From Ureibacillus thermophilus (GTDB lineage: Bacteria; Bacillota; Bacilli; Bacillales_A; Planococcaceae): a stretch of DNA of 64,000 nt. The notes beneath the pieces are model-generated. The model saw only the letters and a list, made by a program, of their open reading frames with translations, made no database searches and was not told the origin of the DNA. Of this stretch, positions 56,210 to 64,000 are shown piece after piece. Made by a program: the position numbers and the translations under genes. The first letter of the stretch is position 1. The number at the start of each line of letters is the position of its first letter. The stretch is taken from the NCBI RefSeq assembly GCF_004331915.1, contig NZ_CP036528.1, positions 2,117,651-2,181,650 on the forward strand, read 5' to 3'.

Positions 56210-56875
56210 TCAATTCTTTGGAATTTCTTTCAGCACTTCCACTTTAATTGGAATCCATCCAGAGTTGTCAATCCATTTGATATGAACGCGGTATTTTTTC
56301 GATTGATCCTTCGATGAAACAACGGAAATAGCGCCTTTTCCTGTTCCATCATTTCTTACAGACCAATAGATGATATCATCTTCCGGCAACTCCACCGCAT
56401 TGCGGATGGTAACTAGTTTTTCTTCATAATCCACATGGCCTTCTTCAAAAGCCGAAATATGTTCACCTGTTTGGCGAGTTGGCGTTACTTGCCAATTATT
56501 ATTGACAATGACCTTTTCTACATTTGCATCAGTGGATGTGCTTACAATAATCTCAGCATTGTTTTTGTCTTCAATTGATGAATGGTCCTTCTGAACATTG
56601 TCTTGTTCTTTGTTTTCTTCCAATTTACTTGGTTCATTGTCTTCTTTTGGCGTTCTCGCTTCTTTTTCTGATTCCGTATCTTTTGTTTCTTCTACAGTTT
56701 CTTCCTCTTTTGCCGTTTCATTTTTCCCATCATCTTTGACGATAAAATAAAGATTAATGACGATTAACGCAAAAACAATGGCAATTAATATATTGAGGAT
56801 TCGATTCATTTTTCTTTTACTGTCCGAATGCCTTTTCATTTTACGGCTTGTGATTTCTTGTCCTTCCTTTGCCAT
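56210..56875 (-). CDS. yrrS: YrrS family protein (DUF1510)
   Basis: A 221-residue single-span membrane protein. MAKEGQEITSRKMKRHSDSKRKMNRI is a basic cytosolic start; residues 26-47 (ILNILIAIVFALIVINLYFIV) form the helix; a long Glu/Lys/Asn linker (about 50-110) leads to the extracellular DUF1510 domain (NNNWQVTPTRQTGEHISAFEEGHVDYEEK...WIDNSGWIPIKVEVL). Function unknown, cell-envelope related by context. In B. subtilis it precedes pbpI, which is missing here. ATG follows AGGAGGAATGG. Confidence 0.9.
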   Translation of the reverse strand: MAKEGQEITSRKMKRHSDSKRKMNRILNILIAIVFALIVINLYFIVKDDGKNETAKEEETVEETKDTESEKEARTPKEDNEPSKLEENKEQDNVQKDHSSIEDKNNAEIIVSTSTDANVEKVIVNNNWQVTPTRQTGEHISAFEEGHVDYEEKLVTIRNAVELPEDDIIYWSVRNDGTGKGAISVVSSKDQSKKYRVHIKWIDNSGWIPIKVEVLKEIPKN

Positions 56876-56980
56876 TCCATTCCTCCTTCCATTGCTACAT
56901 TCCATCTTACCAATAAAATAAGAAAAGCACCCGCTTCCAATAAATTTTTAATATAGTTGTTAATAAAATATTACAAACGA

Positions 56981-57020
56981 AAAAGTCGACAAATTTATTT
57001 ACTAAAATTCGCCGACTTTT
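56981..57020 (-). terminator. greA terminator
   Basis: AAAAGTCG / CGACTTTT plus inner AAATT pairing; the T-run is in the 3' arm and beyond on the minus strand (TTTTCGTTTG). Ten bases after the greA stop. Confidence 0.8.
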
Positions 57021-57030
57021 GTAATATGAA

Positions 57031-57519
57031 TTAAACATTTGAAGAACGAATCTTCACAATTTTAACTTCCATTTCACCGCCAGGGGTTGTGAATTTTACT
57101 ACATCTCCAACTTTATGGCCAAGAAGGGCTTGGGCAATTGGAGAGTCGTTTGAAATTTTACCTTCAAATGGATCCGCTTCTGCAGAACCAACGATGACAT
57201 ATTCTTCTTCTTCCCCATCAGGCAATTCAATAAATGTAACCGCTTTACCTAAAGTCACAATATCAGCTTCATTTTCGTTTTCTTCAATGATGACTGCATT
57301 GCGAAGCATGTTTTCAATGGCAGAAATGCGTCCTTCCACAAAAGCTTGTTCTTCTTTTGCAGAATCATACTCTGAGTTTTCGGACAAATCCCCAAAACCT
57401 CGAGCAACTTTAATGCGTTCTACCACTTCTTTGCGTTTTTCTGTTTTCAAATATTCTAATTCTTTTTCCAGTTTTTCTTTACCCGCTAAAGTCATAGGGT
57501 ATTGTTTTTCATTTGCCAA
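57031..57519 (-). CDS. greA: Transcription elongation factor GreA
   Basis: A 162-residue factor that stimulates transcript cleavage by stalled RNA polymerase. N-terminal coiled coil (about 5-77, with the [15 protein letters not shown] tip acidic motif) and C-terminal FKBP-like domain ([11 protein letters not shown]...[25 protein letters not shown]). I use TTG at 57517-57519 ([10 protein letters not shown]), which has AAGGAG eight bases upstream and mirrors B. subtilis MAQEKVFPMT; the GTG nine bases earlier is too near that site. Single-gene unit. Confidence 0.96.
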   Translation of the reverse strand: MANEKQYPMTLAGKEKLEKELEYLKTEKRKEVVERIKVARGFGDLSENSEYDSAKEEQAFVEGRISAIENMLRNAVIIEENENEADIVTLGKAVTFIELPDGEEEEYVIVGSAEADPFEGKISNDSPIAQALLGHKVGDVVKFTTPGGEMEVKIVKIRSSNV

Positions 57520-57549
57520 ATCGCTCACTCCTTAAACAACATCACTTTT

Positions 57550-57577
57550 ATATTACAATTATTTCTGTATTTGTAAA
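57550..57577 (-). promoter_or_regulatory. Probable sigma-A promoter of greA
   Basis: On the minus strand TTTACA (57572-57577), 16-base spacer, TAATAT (57550-57555), 31 bases upstream of the TTG start. Confidence 0.5.
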
Positions 57578-57601
57578 AACTTTCTTATATATGTTAAAAC
57601 C

Positions 57602-57667
57602 CGGTTATTAGAAAAGCATATGTTGCGCTGGTTCATCAAAGAACCAACGAACGCCCTCTAATAACCG
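57602..57667 (-). terminator. Large hairpin after the U32 genes
   Basis: Outer CGGTTATTAGA / TCTAATAACCG (11 bp, 57602-57612 and 57657-57667), inner TGGTTC / GAACCA (57629-57634, 57641-57646); followed on the minus strand by GGGTTTTAAC. It occupies most of the 250-base gap where udk is found in B. subtilis and probably terminates the yrrO unit. Confidence 0.65.
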
Positions 57668-57769
57668 AATTTTATATCGTACGTATTCGATTGTTTGGAA
57701 ATGTTAAATTCATGCAAATAATACAATAATCATCATAGTACACATTGCCTTTTGTTTCAAGCCAATTCG

Positions 57770-59053
57770 TTATTTTTTATTTCTTCTTCTCATCATATTG
57801 TATGGGTAGATTGGATGTTCCACTTTAAACTTCACAATTTGAAGAGGATGGTTCGCCACTTCAATCGGTTCATTATCCTCATTCCACATTTGGCCAACCG
57901 TCATCGTGAATGTATTGATTTCCGGTCCAAAGAATTCAACGGTATCTCCCGTTTTGAAGTAGTTGCGCTGCTGCAATGTCACTATTTGTGTATCTTCATC
58001 ATAATCCAAAACAAATCCTGCAAAATCCCATTCCGGTTTTTTCGCATGGAAGCCAAACATTTGTTGTTTATAGCTTGGTTCCCCTTCAAAGAAGGCTGAA
58101 GCTGTGGCGCGGTTAGCACAACGATCCAACTCTTCCAGCCATTCCCGTTTAATTTTGAAGTTATCCGGATCGGCACAATAGCTGTCAATCACTTTACGGT
58201 AAACGGAAATTACTGTCGCCACATAGTGGATGGATTTCATACGCCCTTCTACTTTCAAAGAATCGATTCCAAGCTCAATCATATGAGGAATAGATTCAAT
58301 TAATTTTAAATCTTTTGGGCTCATGGCAAAAGGAGCATCGCCTTCTTTAAATAAAGGCACTTCTTTGCCATCTACATTTTCATATAAGTCATAATCCCAA
58401 CGGCAGCTTTGGCAGCAGCCACCGCGGTTTGAATCGCGAGCCGTCATATGGTTGGATAAAACACATCGTCCTGAATAAGCGATGCACATGGCACCGTGGA
58501 TAAATGTTTCAATCTCAATATCTACTTTTTCTTTGATGAGACGGATTTCTTCCGCTCCAACTTCACGGGCTAAAACGACACGGTCCAACCCTTCAGTTTT
58601 CCAGAATTTTACCGCTTTCCAGTTCGTCAATGATTGCTGTGTAGAAAGGTGGATTTCCAACTCTGGAGCCACTTTTTTGCACGTTTCAATAATCAACGGG
58701 TCAGCCACGATAATGCCTTTTACCCCCACATCGGCAATAGCGCGCAAATATTCCTCAAGGCCGGACATATTTTCATTGTGAGCGTAAATATTTGTAGTGA
58801 CGTAAATGACCGCACCATATTTTTTCGCAAACTCCACGCCTTCTCGCATTTCTTCAATCGTAAAGTTATCGGCATTGGAACGTAAGCCGAATTCTTGGCC
58901 ACCGATAAATACCGCATCTGCTCCGTAATGGACCGCCACTTTCAATTTTTCAAGGCTGCCTGCTGGGGCAAGCAACTCAGGTTTTTTCGTAATAACACGT
59001 TTGCCGTTCACTGTTTCTCGAATGCTTTCATTTTGAATTAATTGTAGCACCAT
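57770..59053 (-). CDS. yrrO: U32-family tRNA hydroxylation protein (YrrO; TrhP type)
   Basis: A 427-residue U32 'peptidase' family member. In B. subtilis YrrN and YrrO form 5-hydroxyuridine at tRNA position 34 in a prephenate-dependent way. Signature ETFIHGAMCIAYSGRCVLSNHMTARDSNRGGCCQSCRW holds the four cysteines (near residues 170-205) thought to bind an Fe-S cluster; the N-terminus is a TIM-barrel-like LLAPAGSLEKLKVAVHYGADAVFIGG. GGAGGGGTATT precedes ATG. It follows yrrN by 15 bases. Confidence 0.93.
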   Translation of the reverse strand: MVLQLIQNESIRETVNGKRVITKKPELLAPAGSLEKLKVAVHYGADAVFIGGQEFGLRSNADNFTIEEMREGVEFAKKYGAVIYVTTNIYAHNENMSGLEEYLRAIADVGVKGIIVADPLIIETCKKVAPELEIHLSTQQSLTNWKAVKFWKTEGLDRVVLAREVGAEEIRLIKEKVDIEIETFIHGAMCIAYSGRCVLSNHMTARDSNRGGCCQSCRWDYDLYENVDGKEVPLFKEGDAPFAMSPKDLKLIESIPHMIELGIDSLKVEGRMKSIHYVATVISVYRKVIDSYCADPDNFKIKREWLEELDRCANRATASAFFEGEPSYKQQMFGFHAKKPEWDFAGFVLDYDEDTQIVTLQQRNYFKTGDTVEFFGPEINTFTMTVGQMWNEDNEPIEVANHPLQIVKFKVEHPIYPYNMMRRRNKK

Positions 59054-59068
59054 AATACCCCTCCTTTC

Positions 59069-60001
59069 TTAATATACAGTTTCCTTATAAATAAATCCTG
59101 TATCTAATGGTCTAAGCGGCGGTTGAATGGCTTTGATTTGTTCAAATAAATCATCTTTGATTTCATCATATGCGTCTTCTCCTTGGTCGAAATACGCATC
59201 GATAGCTTGGCGATAGAGTTTCGTAACTGTAGTAATGTATTCTTCTGTCTGCAAAATGCCATCTATCTTCATAGAATCAATTCCAGCTTCAAAGAACTCA
59301 GTTAGTTCATCAATTAAGCAAATATCATTCGGCGAGAAAATGTGCGTGCCGTTCAAATCTTCGTAGATTGGATAGCGGTTGTTCCGTTCTTTATCGTGCA
59401 AAAACATATTTTTATTTTCTTTGCGGTTTTCTACTTCCATCACTTCACCGCGATAAAGGAAGTAGTTACCTAACAATTTTCGCTTCGATTGGAAAATGCA
59501 AGTCATGCCGTGCACTTGCACTTCAATTTCATATTTTGAGTTTTCTTTAATTTCCAAGATTTCATCAAGGGATAACTCACGGGCAAGAACTGAGCGTTTT
59601 GCCCCTCTTTCTCCCCAATAATTCACTTGGAACCAGTTTGTTGCTGTTGTTTCAGGATTCCAGTGAAGTGGGATGTCAATGCCAAATTCGCGAACGGACA
59701 TAACAACTGCCGGATCTCCAAATAAAATGGCGTCCGGACCGATTTTTTTCAATTCTTTTAAGTATTCATCCAATGCTTCAATGCGGTCGTTATGGAATAA
59801 AGCGTTGCATGAAACATAAACTTTCTTTCCTGCTTGATGAATCATTTCCGTCGCTTCTCTTACTTCCTCAAGGGAAAATTCCCCGGCAAGGCGCAAGCCA
59901 AATTTTTGTTCACCAATGACAAAAGCATCTGCTCCTGCATTAATCAATTCTTTTATATGGGAAAGTGACTTTGGCGTCACGAGCAATTCTGGTTTTTTCA
60001 A
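59069..60001 (-). CDS. yrrN: U32-family tRNA hydroxylation protein (YrrN; TrhP type)
   Basis: A 310-residue short U32 protein paired with YrrO in tRNA 5-hydroxyuridine formation. KPELLVTPKSLSHIKELINAGADAFVIGEQKFGLRLAGE is the barrel start and IDSMKIDGIL the C-terminal signature; unlike YrrO it lacks the four-cysteine cluster (only three scattered Cys). I use TTG at 59999-60001 with GAGGTGAAAG upstream, overlapping nothing; the longer frame reads into trmR. Length equals B. subtilis YrrN (309). Confidence 0.92.
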   Translation of the reverse strand: MKKPELLVTPKSLSHIKELINAGADAFVIGEQKFGLRLAGEFSLEEVREATEMIHQAGKKVYVSCNALFHNDRIEALDEYLKELKKIGPDAILFGDPAVVMSVREFGIDIPLHWNPETTATNWFQVNYWGERGAKRSVLARELSLDEILEIKENSKYEIEVQVHGMTCIFQSKRKLLGNYFLYRGEVMEVENRKENKNMFLHDKERNNRYPIYEDLNGTHIFSPNDICLIDELTEFFEAGIDSMKIDGILQTEEYITTVTKLYRQAIDAYFDQGEDAYDEIKDDLFEQIKAIQPPLRPLDTGFIYKETVY

Positions 60002-60006
60002 AACTT

Positions 60007-60639
60007 TCACCTCTTTAAACAAATTAACAAACCATCGCCCACTGGAACGAAAGTTGTTTGATAGTCGGGATGGTTTGCAATCCATTCCGTAAATTCTTTT
60101 AGTTTGCGAATCATCGAACGCTTATTTCTTGGCACTTCTTCAATCGGAAGTTCCGATAATCCATGCATATACATATTGTCAATATAAATGACTCCACCTG
60201 ATGGCACAAGGGGAGAGTATGTTTCAAAGAAACGCATATTTTGTCCTTTTGCAGCATCTATAAAAACAGCATCAAAATTAGACAGAAGTTCCGATGCATC
60301 TACTTCCAACGCATCTCCTTCAATCAACGTAATTCGATTTCCGACATTTGATTCAGCGATAAACTGTTTGGCAAGCTGAATCCGCTCTTCATCTTTTTCA
60401 ATAGTCACAATATGGCAATCTGGTACTGCTTCTGCAATCCTGATGGCCGAATAGCCAATCGCCGTCCCAATTTCAAGCAGCCTTTTCGGTTTTTGAATCC
60501 GCAAAATCTGCGTCAACACTTCGATGGCTTCAAGCTGCATAATCGGCACATGATGATTTTGTGCATATTGTTCCATTTTTAATAATAAGTCATTCCTTGG
60601 CTGAATGAAGGATTTCATAAATTCCTCTGAAAACTTCAT
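60007..60639 (-). CDS. trmR: tRNA 5-hydroxyuridine methyltransferase TrmR (YrrM)
   Basis: A 210-residue O-methyltransferase making 5-methoxyuridine at the wobble base from ho5U. Class I fold: LLEIGTAIGYSAIRIAEA (motif I), VTIEKDEER, FDAVFIDAAKGQN (metal-binding DAAK motif) and IDNMYMHG. ATG at 60637-60639 (MKFSEEFMKSFIQ) is chosen from GGAGCG upstream. Directly precedes yrrN, so the whole mo5U pathway except prephenate supply sits in one operon. Confidence 0.93.
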   Translation of the reverse strand: MKFSEEFMKSFIQPRNDLLLKMEQYAQNHHVPIMQLEAIEVLTQILRIQKPKRLLEIGTAIGYSAIRIAEAVPDCHIVTIEKDEERIQLAKQFIAESNVGNRITLIEGDALEVDASELLSNFDAVFIDAAKGQNMRFFETYSPLVPSGGVIYIDNMYMHGLSELPIEEVPRNKRSMIRKLKEFTEWIANHPDYQTTFVPVGDGLLICLKR

Positions 60640-60829
60640 GTTTTCGCTCCTCAACTGTATATAAAAAAGAAAAAACCAAACAAGTTGGCTTATTTTCAAT
60701 GACCTATGGAAAAATCACATTTAATCATAACATGAAAGTCTATGGAAAGCGAACATTCTTTACTATTTTTCGCTCAAAAAGTTTCAATTTCAGACGTTTG
60801 GCTGAAATTAAGGTTTAAATAAAACGAGA

Positions 60830-60868
60830 AAATAGCAGTGTTAACCGGAAAGGCTAAACCTGCTATTT
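60830..60868 (-). terminator. mltG terminator
   Basis: AAATAGCAG / CTGCTATTT (9 bp) with an inner partial stem, then TCTCGTTTTATTT on the minus strand, eight bases after the mltG stop. Confidence 0.8.
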
Positions 60869-60876
60869 CCAATTGT

Positions 60877-61989
60877 CTATTTTTTATTATTGATATAAAG
60901 ATTCTTGTTTTGCAAATGTTCTTCATAAGTTTTGGCAAAATGGTTGTTTCCATCTTGATCAGCCAAGAAATACAGATATTCGGTATCAGTAGGATTCAAT
61001 GCAGCTTCAATGGAAACAACTCCCGCATTGGCAATCGGCCCTGGAGGCAATCCTGGATTAATATACGTGTTGTAAGGGCTTTGCACTTCTAAATCTTCAT
61101 ATAATACCCGTTCTTTATGCCCGCCTAACGCATATAAGACACTAGGGTCCGTTTGCAGTGGCATGCCGATTTCCATACGATTGTAAAAGACGCTGGCAAT
61201 TGTTTCCCGATCTGTTTTAGCTGTGGCTTCTTCTTCCAACAAGGAAGCGATAGTCAATAATTCATGTACAGACATTTCTCTTTCCGCTAGCAATGATTTA
61301 TATTCATTAATCACGCTATTGGTTTTTTCAATCATTGGCAGAATAACGTCATCCAAAGAAACATTTTCTTCGTAAAAAGCATAAGTTGCCGGGAATAAAT
61401 AGCCTTCCAGTGGATAACGAATATTTTCATTCAATATTTCATCCGTCACCAATTCTGGGTAGGTACTCATCACGTAATCAATGAATTCCTTGCTGTTCAC
61501 TCTATCCATAAATTGCTCTTTCGTATATTTCGTATGTTTTTCTACGATTTTTCCAATTTGCTCTAAAGTCAAACCTTCAGGAATCGTGATGGCCATTAAA
61601 GGTTCGCGGTACACTTTTCCTGTTTTTAAGCTTTCGAGTATTTCATCTAATGTCATGCTTGGCGTCATTGTATAATTACCTGCTTGGAAATTGGATTGAT
61701 TTTTAAATTTGGCATAATATTTAAATATTCTTGCATCTTTAATAATACCATGTTCTTCCAATATTTTGGAAATGGCCGTAATCCCTGAACCTAAAGGAAT
61801 TTCTACTTCGATTTGTTGATCTGAATCAGAATCAACCGGCTGAAGGGCACTTTTCACATAGATTGCGCCAAAAATGCCAATAAATAAAACAAGTGCGATA
61901 ACAATGATTGTGACCCATGCAACAATTCGGCGAACTACTTTTCCTTCCTGTTTAAACTGCTTGATTTTATCCATCATCTCCTGGTCCAC
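60877..61989 (-). CDS. mltG: Endolytic transglycosylase MltG (YceG-like)
   Basis: A 370-residue single-span membrane lytic transglycosylase that ends nascent glycan strands. Short cytosolic tail, helix at about 23-45, LysM-like region, and the catalytic YceG domain with TIASLLEEEATA (catalytic Glu) and NTYINPGLPPGPIANAG. I use GTG at 61987-61989 (MDQEMMDKIK), seven bases after GGGGG; the six-codon longer frame has no site. B. subtilis YrrL is at the same place. Confidence 0.95.
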   Translation of the reverse strand: MDQEMMDKIKQFKQEGKVVRRIVAWVTIIVIALVLFIGIFGAIYVKSALQPVDSDSDQQIEVEIPLGSGITAISKILEEHGIIKDARIFKYYAKFKNQSNFQAGNYTMTPSMTLDEILESLKTGKVYREPLMAITIPEGLTLEQIGKIVEKHTKYTKEQFMDRVNSKEFIDYVMSTYPELVTDEILNENIRYPLEGYLFPATYAFYEENVSLDDVILPMIEKTNSVINEYKSLLAEREMSVHELLTIASLLEEEATAKTDRETIASVFYNRMEIGMPLQTDPSVLYALGGHKERVLYEDLEVQSPYNTYINPGLPPGPIANAGVVSIEAALNPTDTEYLYFLADQDGNNHFAKTYEEHLQNKNLYINNKK

Positions 61990-62188
61990 ATATGTACCCC
62001 CTATCATTTCACTACATATGATAATAAATTACTGGATAGATGAACAATAATCAAATAGGTTTTGCGGTAATTCTATGTATTTGTACGTTTTTTGCTAAAA
62101 AAGGTTCGAATAATTGGCATTTTTATCGAATTATGTATATTCTTTCCTGCGGCGAATTCCAAAGAATCGCGCCGCAGAAAAATTCGAT

Positions 62189-62695
62189 TTACTGTTGATT
62201 TAAATGCTCAAAAACTTCCTCAATTTTTTCCCATTCTTCATCAGATTCAACTGGAAAAATTTCATGAATTTCTCCATCTTCTGATTCTACAAAGCTTGCA
62301 GCAAAAAATTCACTATTTTCTTCATCATCAACTGTATAAATCACGTATTTCTTTCCAAATTCTTCTATTTCAAATTGATGAAGAACTTTGCATTCCACTT
62401 CATTTCCTTCTTCGTCAATCGCTGTAAAAGTTTTTCCTGAGAAAGTATCCACAAGGGTGTTATAAACTTCTTCCACCATATCCCACTCTTCATCGGTTTG
62501 AAGCTCTTGGAAATTTGTCATTTCTAAGTTTTCATCCAACTCAAACCGCACTGCCGAAATTTCGCCGTTTTCCTTTCCTTCCTCATCCACAACGCAATAA
62601 ATGCAGTAAGAATGTTCATCAGTGTCAAAAGTAAACAACACTTTGCATGTTTTCATTCCATCTTCCGTTTCTAATTTGAAAAATTGCTGATCCAT
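62189..62695 (-). CDS. Tandem DUF1292 protein, 168 aa
   Basis: Two copies of the small DUF1292 domain: copy 1 about residues 5-83 (FKLETEDGMKTCKVLFTFDTDEHSYCIYCVVDEE ... DEEWDMVEEVYNTLV) and copy 2 about 87-166 (GKTFTAIDEEGNEVECKVLHQFEIEEFGKKYVIYTV ... SDEEWEKIEEVFEHL). Each ends with the DEEWxxIEEVxxxL motif. Very acidic. Single-domain YrzB is the usual form, so this is a domain duplication. Function unknown. AGGAGGATACG precedes ATG. Lies downstream of the one-domain homologue. Confidence 0.88.
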   Translation of the reverse strand: MDQQFFKLETEDGMKTCKVLFTFDTDEHSYCIYCVVDEEGKENGEISAVRFELDENLEMTNFQELQTDEEWDMVEEVYNTLVDTFSGKTFTAIDEEGNEVECKVLHQFEIEEFGKKYVIYTVDDEENSEFFAASFVESEDGEIHEIFPVESDEEWEKIEEVFEHLNQQ

Positions 62696-62733
62696 CGTAT
62701 CCTCCTAATAAATAGACATAATCATACACAAGA

Positions 62734-62759
62734 AAAAAGTAGGCAATTCAATGCCTACT
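62734..62759 (-). terminator. Terminator between the two DUF1292 genes
   Basis: AAAGTAGGCA / TGCCTACTTT, 10 bp with 6-base loop, then TTTTCTTGTG on the minus strand. Confidence 0.85.
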
Positions 62760-62769
62760 TTATCCTTTT

Positions 62770-63084
62770 TTATTCTTCGTCCTCGTCTTCTGACTCCCAT
62801 TCTTCTTCGAGATTATTTAATACTTCTTCAACTAAATCCCATTCTTCTTCGGTTTCGATTGGGAGCAATTCTCCATCTTTTCCGTCCTCATCTGGAATGA
62901 AGGCAGAAGCAAAAATTTCGATTTGGCCTTCTTCATCTTCTTCTGCCCCAACATAGGTATATAATACGTAAGACTTTCCAAATTTCTCAGAATCAAATGT
63001 GTGGATTACTTGGCATAAATGCTCATTTCCATCTTCATCAACGACTGTAATAATATTTTCATCGAACTCATGGTTATGTGCCAT
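62770..63084 (-). CDS. yrzB: DUF1292 protein (YrzB)
   Basis: A 104-residue acidic protein with one DUF1292 domain (about 8-92: [38 protein letters not shown]...[16 protein letters not shown]) and an extra Glu/Asp tail (WESEDEDEE). Function is unknown; the ireB-ruvX-yrzB trio is conserved in Firmicutes upstream of mltG. ATG at 63082-63084 has AGAGGTGACC upstream. Homologous to the following tandem-domain protein. Confidence 0.92.
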   Translation of the reverse strand: MAHNHEFDENIITVVDEDGNEHLCQVIHTFDSEKFGKSYVLYTYVGAEEDEEGQIEIFASAFIPDEDGKDGELLPIETEEEWDLVEEVLNNLEEEWESEDEDEE

Positions 63085-63193
63085 GATGGTCACCTCTTCC
63101 TATAAAATACGCAAAATCTATATCATCCCCGACGATTGTCTAAAGGATTTTTACAAATCATTTCATTCATATTATTCACCCAACATGGGCTAA

Positions 63194-63619
63194 TTATTTA
63201 AGAAATGATTTTCGGTCTAAATAACCTTGCAAAATCATAACGGCTGCCATCTTGTCGATGACTTTTTTTCTTTTCTTTCGGCTCACATCGGCTTCAATCA
63301 GCATTCGCTCAGCAGCCATCGTTGTCAACCGTTCATCCCAAAGCGTCACTGGCAAATTGAACGTCTCTTCCAAGAGCTTTTTGTATTTTTCTGAAGCTTC
63401 GCCGCGGGGCCCCACCGTATTGTTCATATTTTTTGGATACCCTACGACAAACTCCGTCACGCCATATTCTTTGAGAAGCTCTCTAATTCGTTCAATACCG
63501 AATTCGCCAGCTTCTTCATCTATATGAATCGTTTCGATCCCTTGAGCAGTCAACCCCAATGGATCGCTGATTGCAATGCCAACCGTTTTTGTACCGACAT
63601 CTAATCCCATAACTCTCAT
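63194..63619 (-). CDS. ruvX: Putative Holliday junction resolvase / pre-16S rRNA nuclease (RuvX/YqgF)
   Basis: A 141-residue RNase H-fold nuclease: [17 protein letters not shown] (first catalytic Asp), [17 protein letters not shown], and [13 protein letters not shown] with the C-terminal acidic residues. Family has roles in rRNA maturation and recombination. It follows ireB by three bases, so the two are cotranscribed. Confidence 0.96.
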   Translation of the reverse strand: MRVMGLDVGTKTVGIAISDPLGLTAQGIETIHIDEEAGEFGIERIRELLKEYGVTEFVVGYPKNMNNTVGPRGEASEKYKKLLEETFNLPVTLWDERLTTMAAERMLIEADVSRKKRKKVIDKMAAVMILQGYLDRKSFLK

Positions 63620-63622
63620 TGA

Positions 63623-63889
63623 TTATTCCTCTTGATGATGTCTAATGTAGAATTTCACAAGCTCTTCTAAAATTTCATCCCGTTCAAGTTTGCGAATTAA
63701 ATTTCGTGCATCTTGATGGCGAGGAATGTATGCCGGATCACCAGATAATAAGTACCCTACAATTTGGTTTGTTGGATTATATCCTTTTTCCTGTAATGCA
63801 GAGTACACTTTCAGCATAACTTGCTTGACTTCTTCTTCCATTGATTCTTCTGGAAAACTAAATTTCATCGTTTGATCGAACGAATTCAA
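63623..63889 (-). CDS. yrzL: IreB family regulatory phosphoprotein (YrzL)
   Basis: An 88-residue DUF965 protein. In Enterococcus IreB is a substrate of the PASTA kinase IreK and limits cephalosporin resistance. [16 protein letters not shown] and [37 protein letters not shown] are near-identical to YrzL. I use TTG at 63887-63889 with GAGGTG seven bases upstream, matching the B. subtilis start [10 protein letters not shown]. First gene of the ireB-ruvX-yrzB unit (usually after alaS, outside this window). Confidence 0.95.
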   Translation of the reverse strand: MNSFDQTMKFSFPEESMEEEVKQVMLKVYSALQEKGYNPTNQIVGYLLSGDPAYIPRHQDARNLIRKLERDEILEELVKFYIRHHQEE

Positions 63890-63945
63890 GACCAGCACCT
63901 CGCTTTCAGAAATCAGGAGTTGGAAATTCTCGCTCCATTTTCTCT

Positions 63946-63951
63946 ATTATA
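63946..63951 (-). promoter_or_regulatory. Probable -10 box of the yrzL-ruvX unit
   Basis: TATAAT on the minus strand, 56 bases upstream of the TTG start; the -35 (TTTCGC at 17 bases) is weak. Bases 63952-64000 hold no recognisable gene. Confidence 0.4.
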
Positions 63952-64000
63952 ACTGATTCAACGGGTCAGCGAAATAGATTTGTTCCCCAGTTTTTATAGA

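Noticed and set aside
62147-62177. CTGCGGCG/CGCCGCAG hairpin downstream of the tandem DUF1292 gene as a terminator
   Set aside because: The stem is GC-rich but no T-run follows on the minus strand (GGAAAGAA), so I did not call it; it may be a processing hairpin.

Overview
This window is a conserved chromosomal backbone from a spore-forming, low-GC Gram-positive bacterium of the order Bacillales. Gene content and order closely follow the Bacillus subtilis yqg-yqf-yqe-yrr region. Sporulation genes (yqfC, yqfD, spoIIP, gpr, sigK), a CIRCE-controlled hrcA operon, a glycine T-box, cytochrome c-550 and strong AGGAGG-type ribosome binding sites all fit. Differences from B. subtilis (no udk, pbpI, yqeY or comER at their usual places; an NfeD without its protease part; doubled DUF1292 proteins) point to a Lysinibacillus/Ureibacillus-like (Planococcaceae) relative rather than Bacillus proper; that placement is inference. 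Layout: 1-3.1 kb, on the minus strand, holds a PNPOx-like stress protein (cut by the window edge), a patatin lipase, a small charged protein, sodA and a DUF456 membrane protein. 3.1-5.9 kb, on the plus strand, holds a DUF1189 protein, a LysM protein, ispG and a HAD nucleotidase. 5.9-8.5 kb is the only accessory-looking stretch: a tiny ORF, a lipoprotein, an esterase-like protein lacking the serine nucleophile, an unrecognised 203-residue protein, a probable internally deleted insertion sequence and a palindromic repeat. 8.5-16.4 kb (minus) holds nif3-like, trmK, cccA, a membrane protein, rpoD, dnaG, ppsR and ccpN. 16.5-18.8 kb (plus) holds the T-box, glyS and an unknown gene. 18.8-43.5 kb (minus) is a long series: recO-era-cdd-dgkA-ybeY-pgpH-phoH-yqfD-yqfC-yqfB-like-floA-nfeD-rpsU-deoC-mtaB-rsmE-prmA-dnaJ-dnaK-grpE-hrcA-hemW-lepA-spoIIP-gpr. 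rpsT and a YqzM-like gene are on plus. 44.2-54.2 kb (minus) holds holA, comEC-EB-EA, yqeM-rsfS-yqeK-nadD-yhbY-aroE-yqeH-yqeG. sigK is on plus at 54.4 kb. 55.3-63.9 kb (minus) holds a 33-residue membrane peptide, mtnN, yrrS, greA, the tRNA wobble-uridine genes yrrO-yrrN-trmR, mltG, two DUF1292 genes, ruvX and ireB. Several functional groups are visible: replication/transcription start-up (dnaG-rpoD), carbon-flow control (ccpN-ppsR), the heat-shock chaperone operon, ribosome assembly and translation factors (era, ybeY, rsfS, yqeH, yhbY, lepA, rsmE, prmA), DNA uptake (comE), and 5-methoxyuridine tRNA modification (yrrN, yrrO, trmR). No CRISPR array, rRNA, tRNA, prophage or intact transposase was seen. 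I found no convincing wholly new multi-gene system; the best leads are the catalytically altered esterase, an RBS-masking terminator hairpin in front of yqfC, the tandem DUF1292 proteins, and the inverted-repeat elements at 8.4 and 44 kb.
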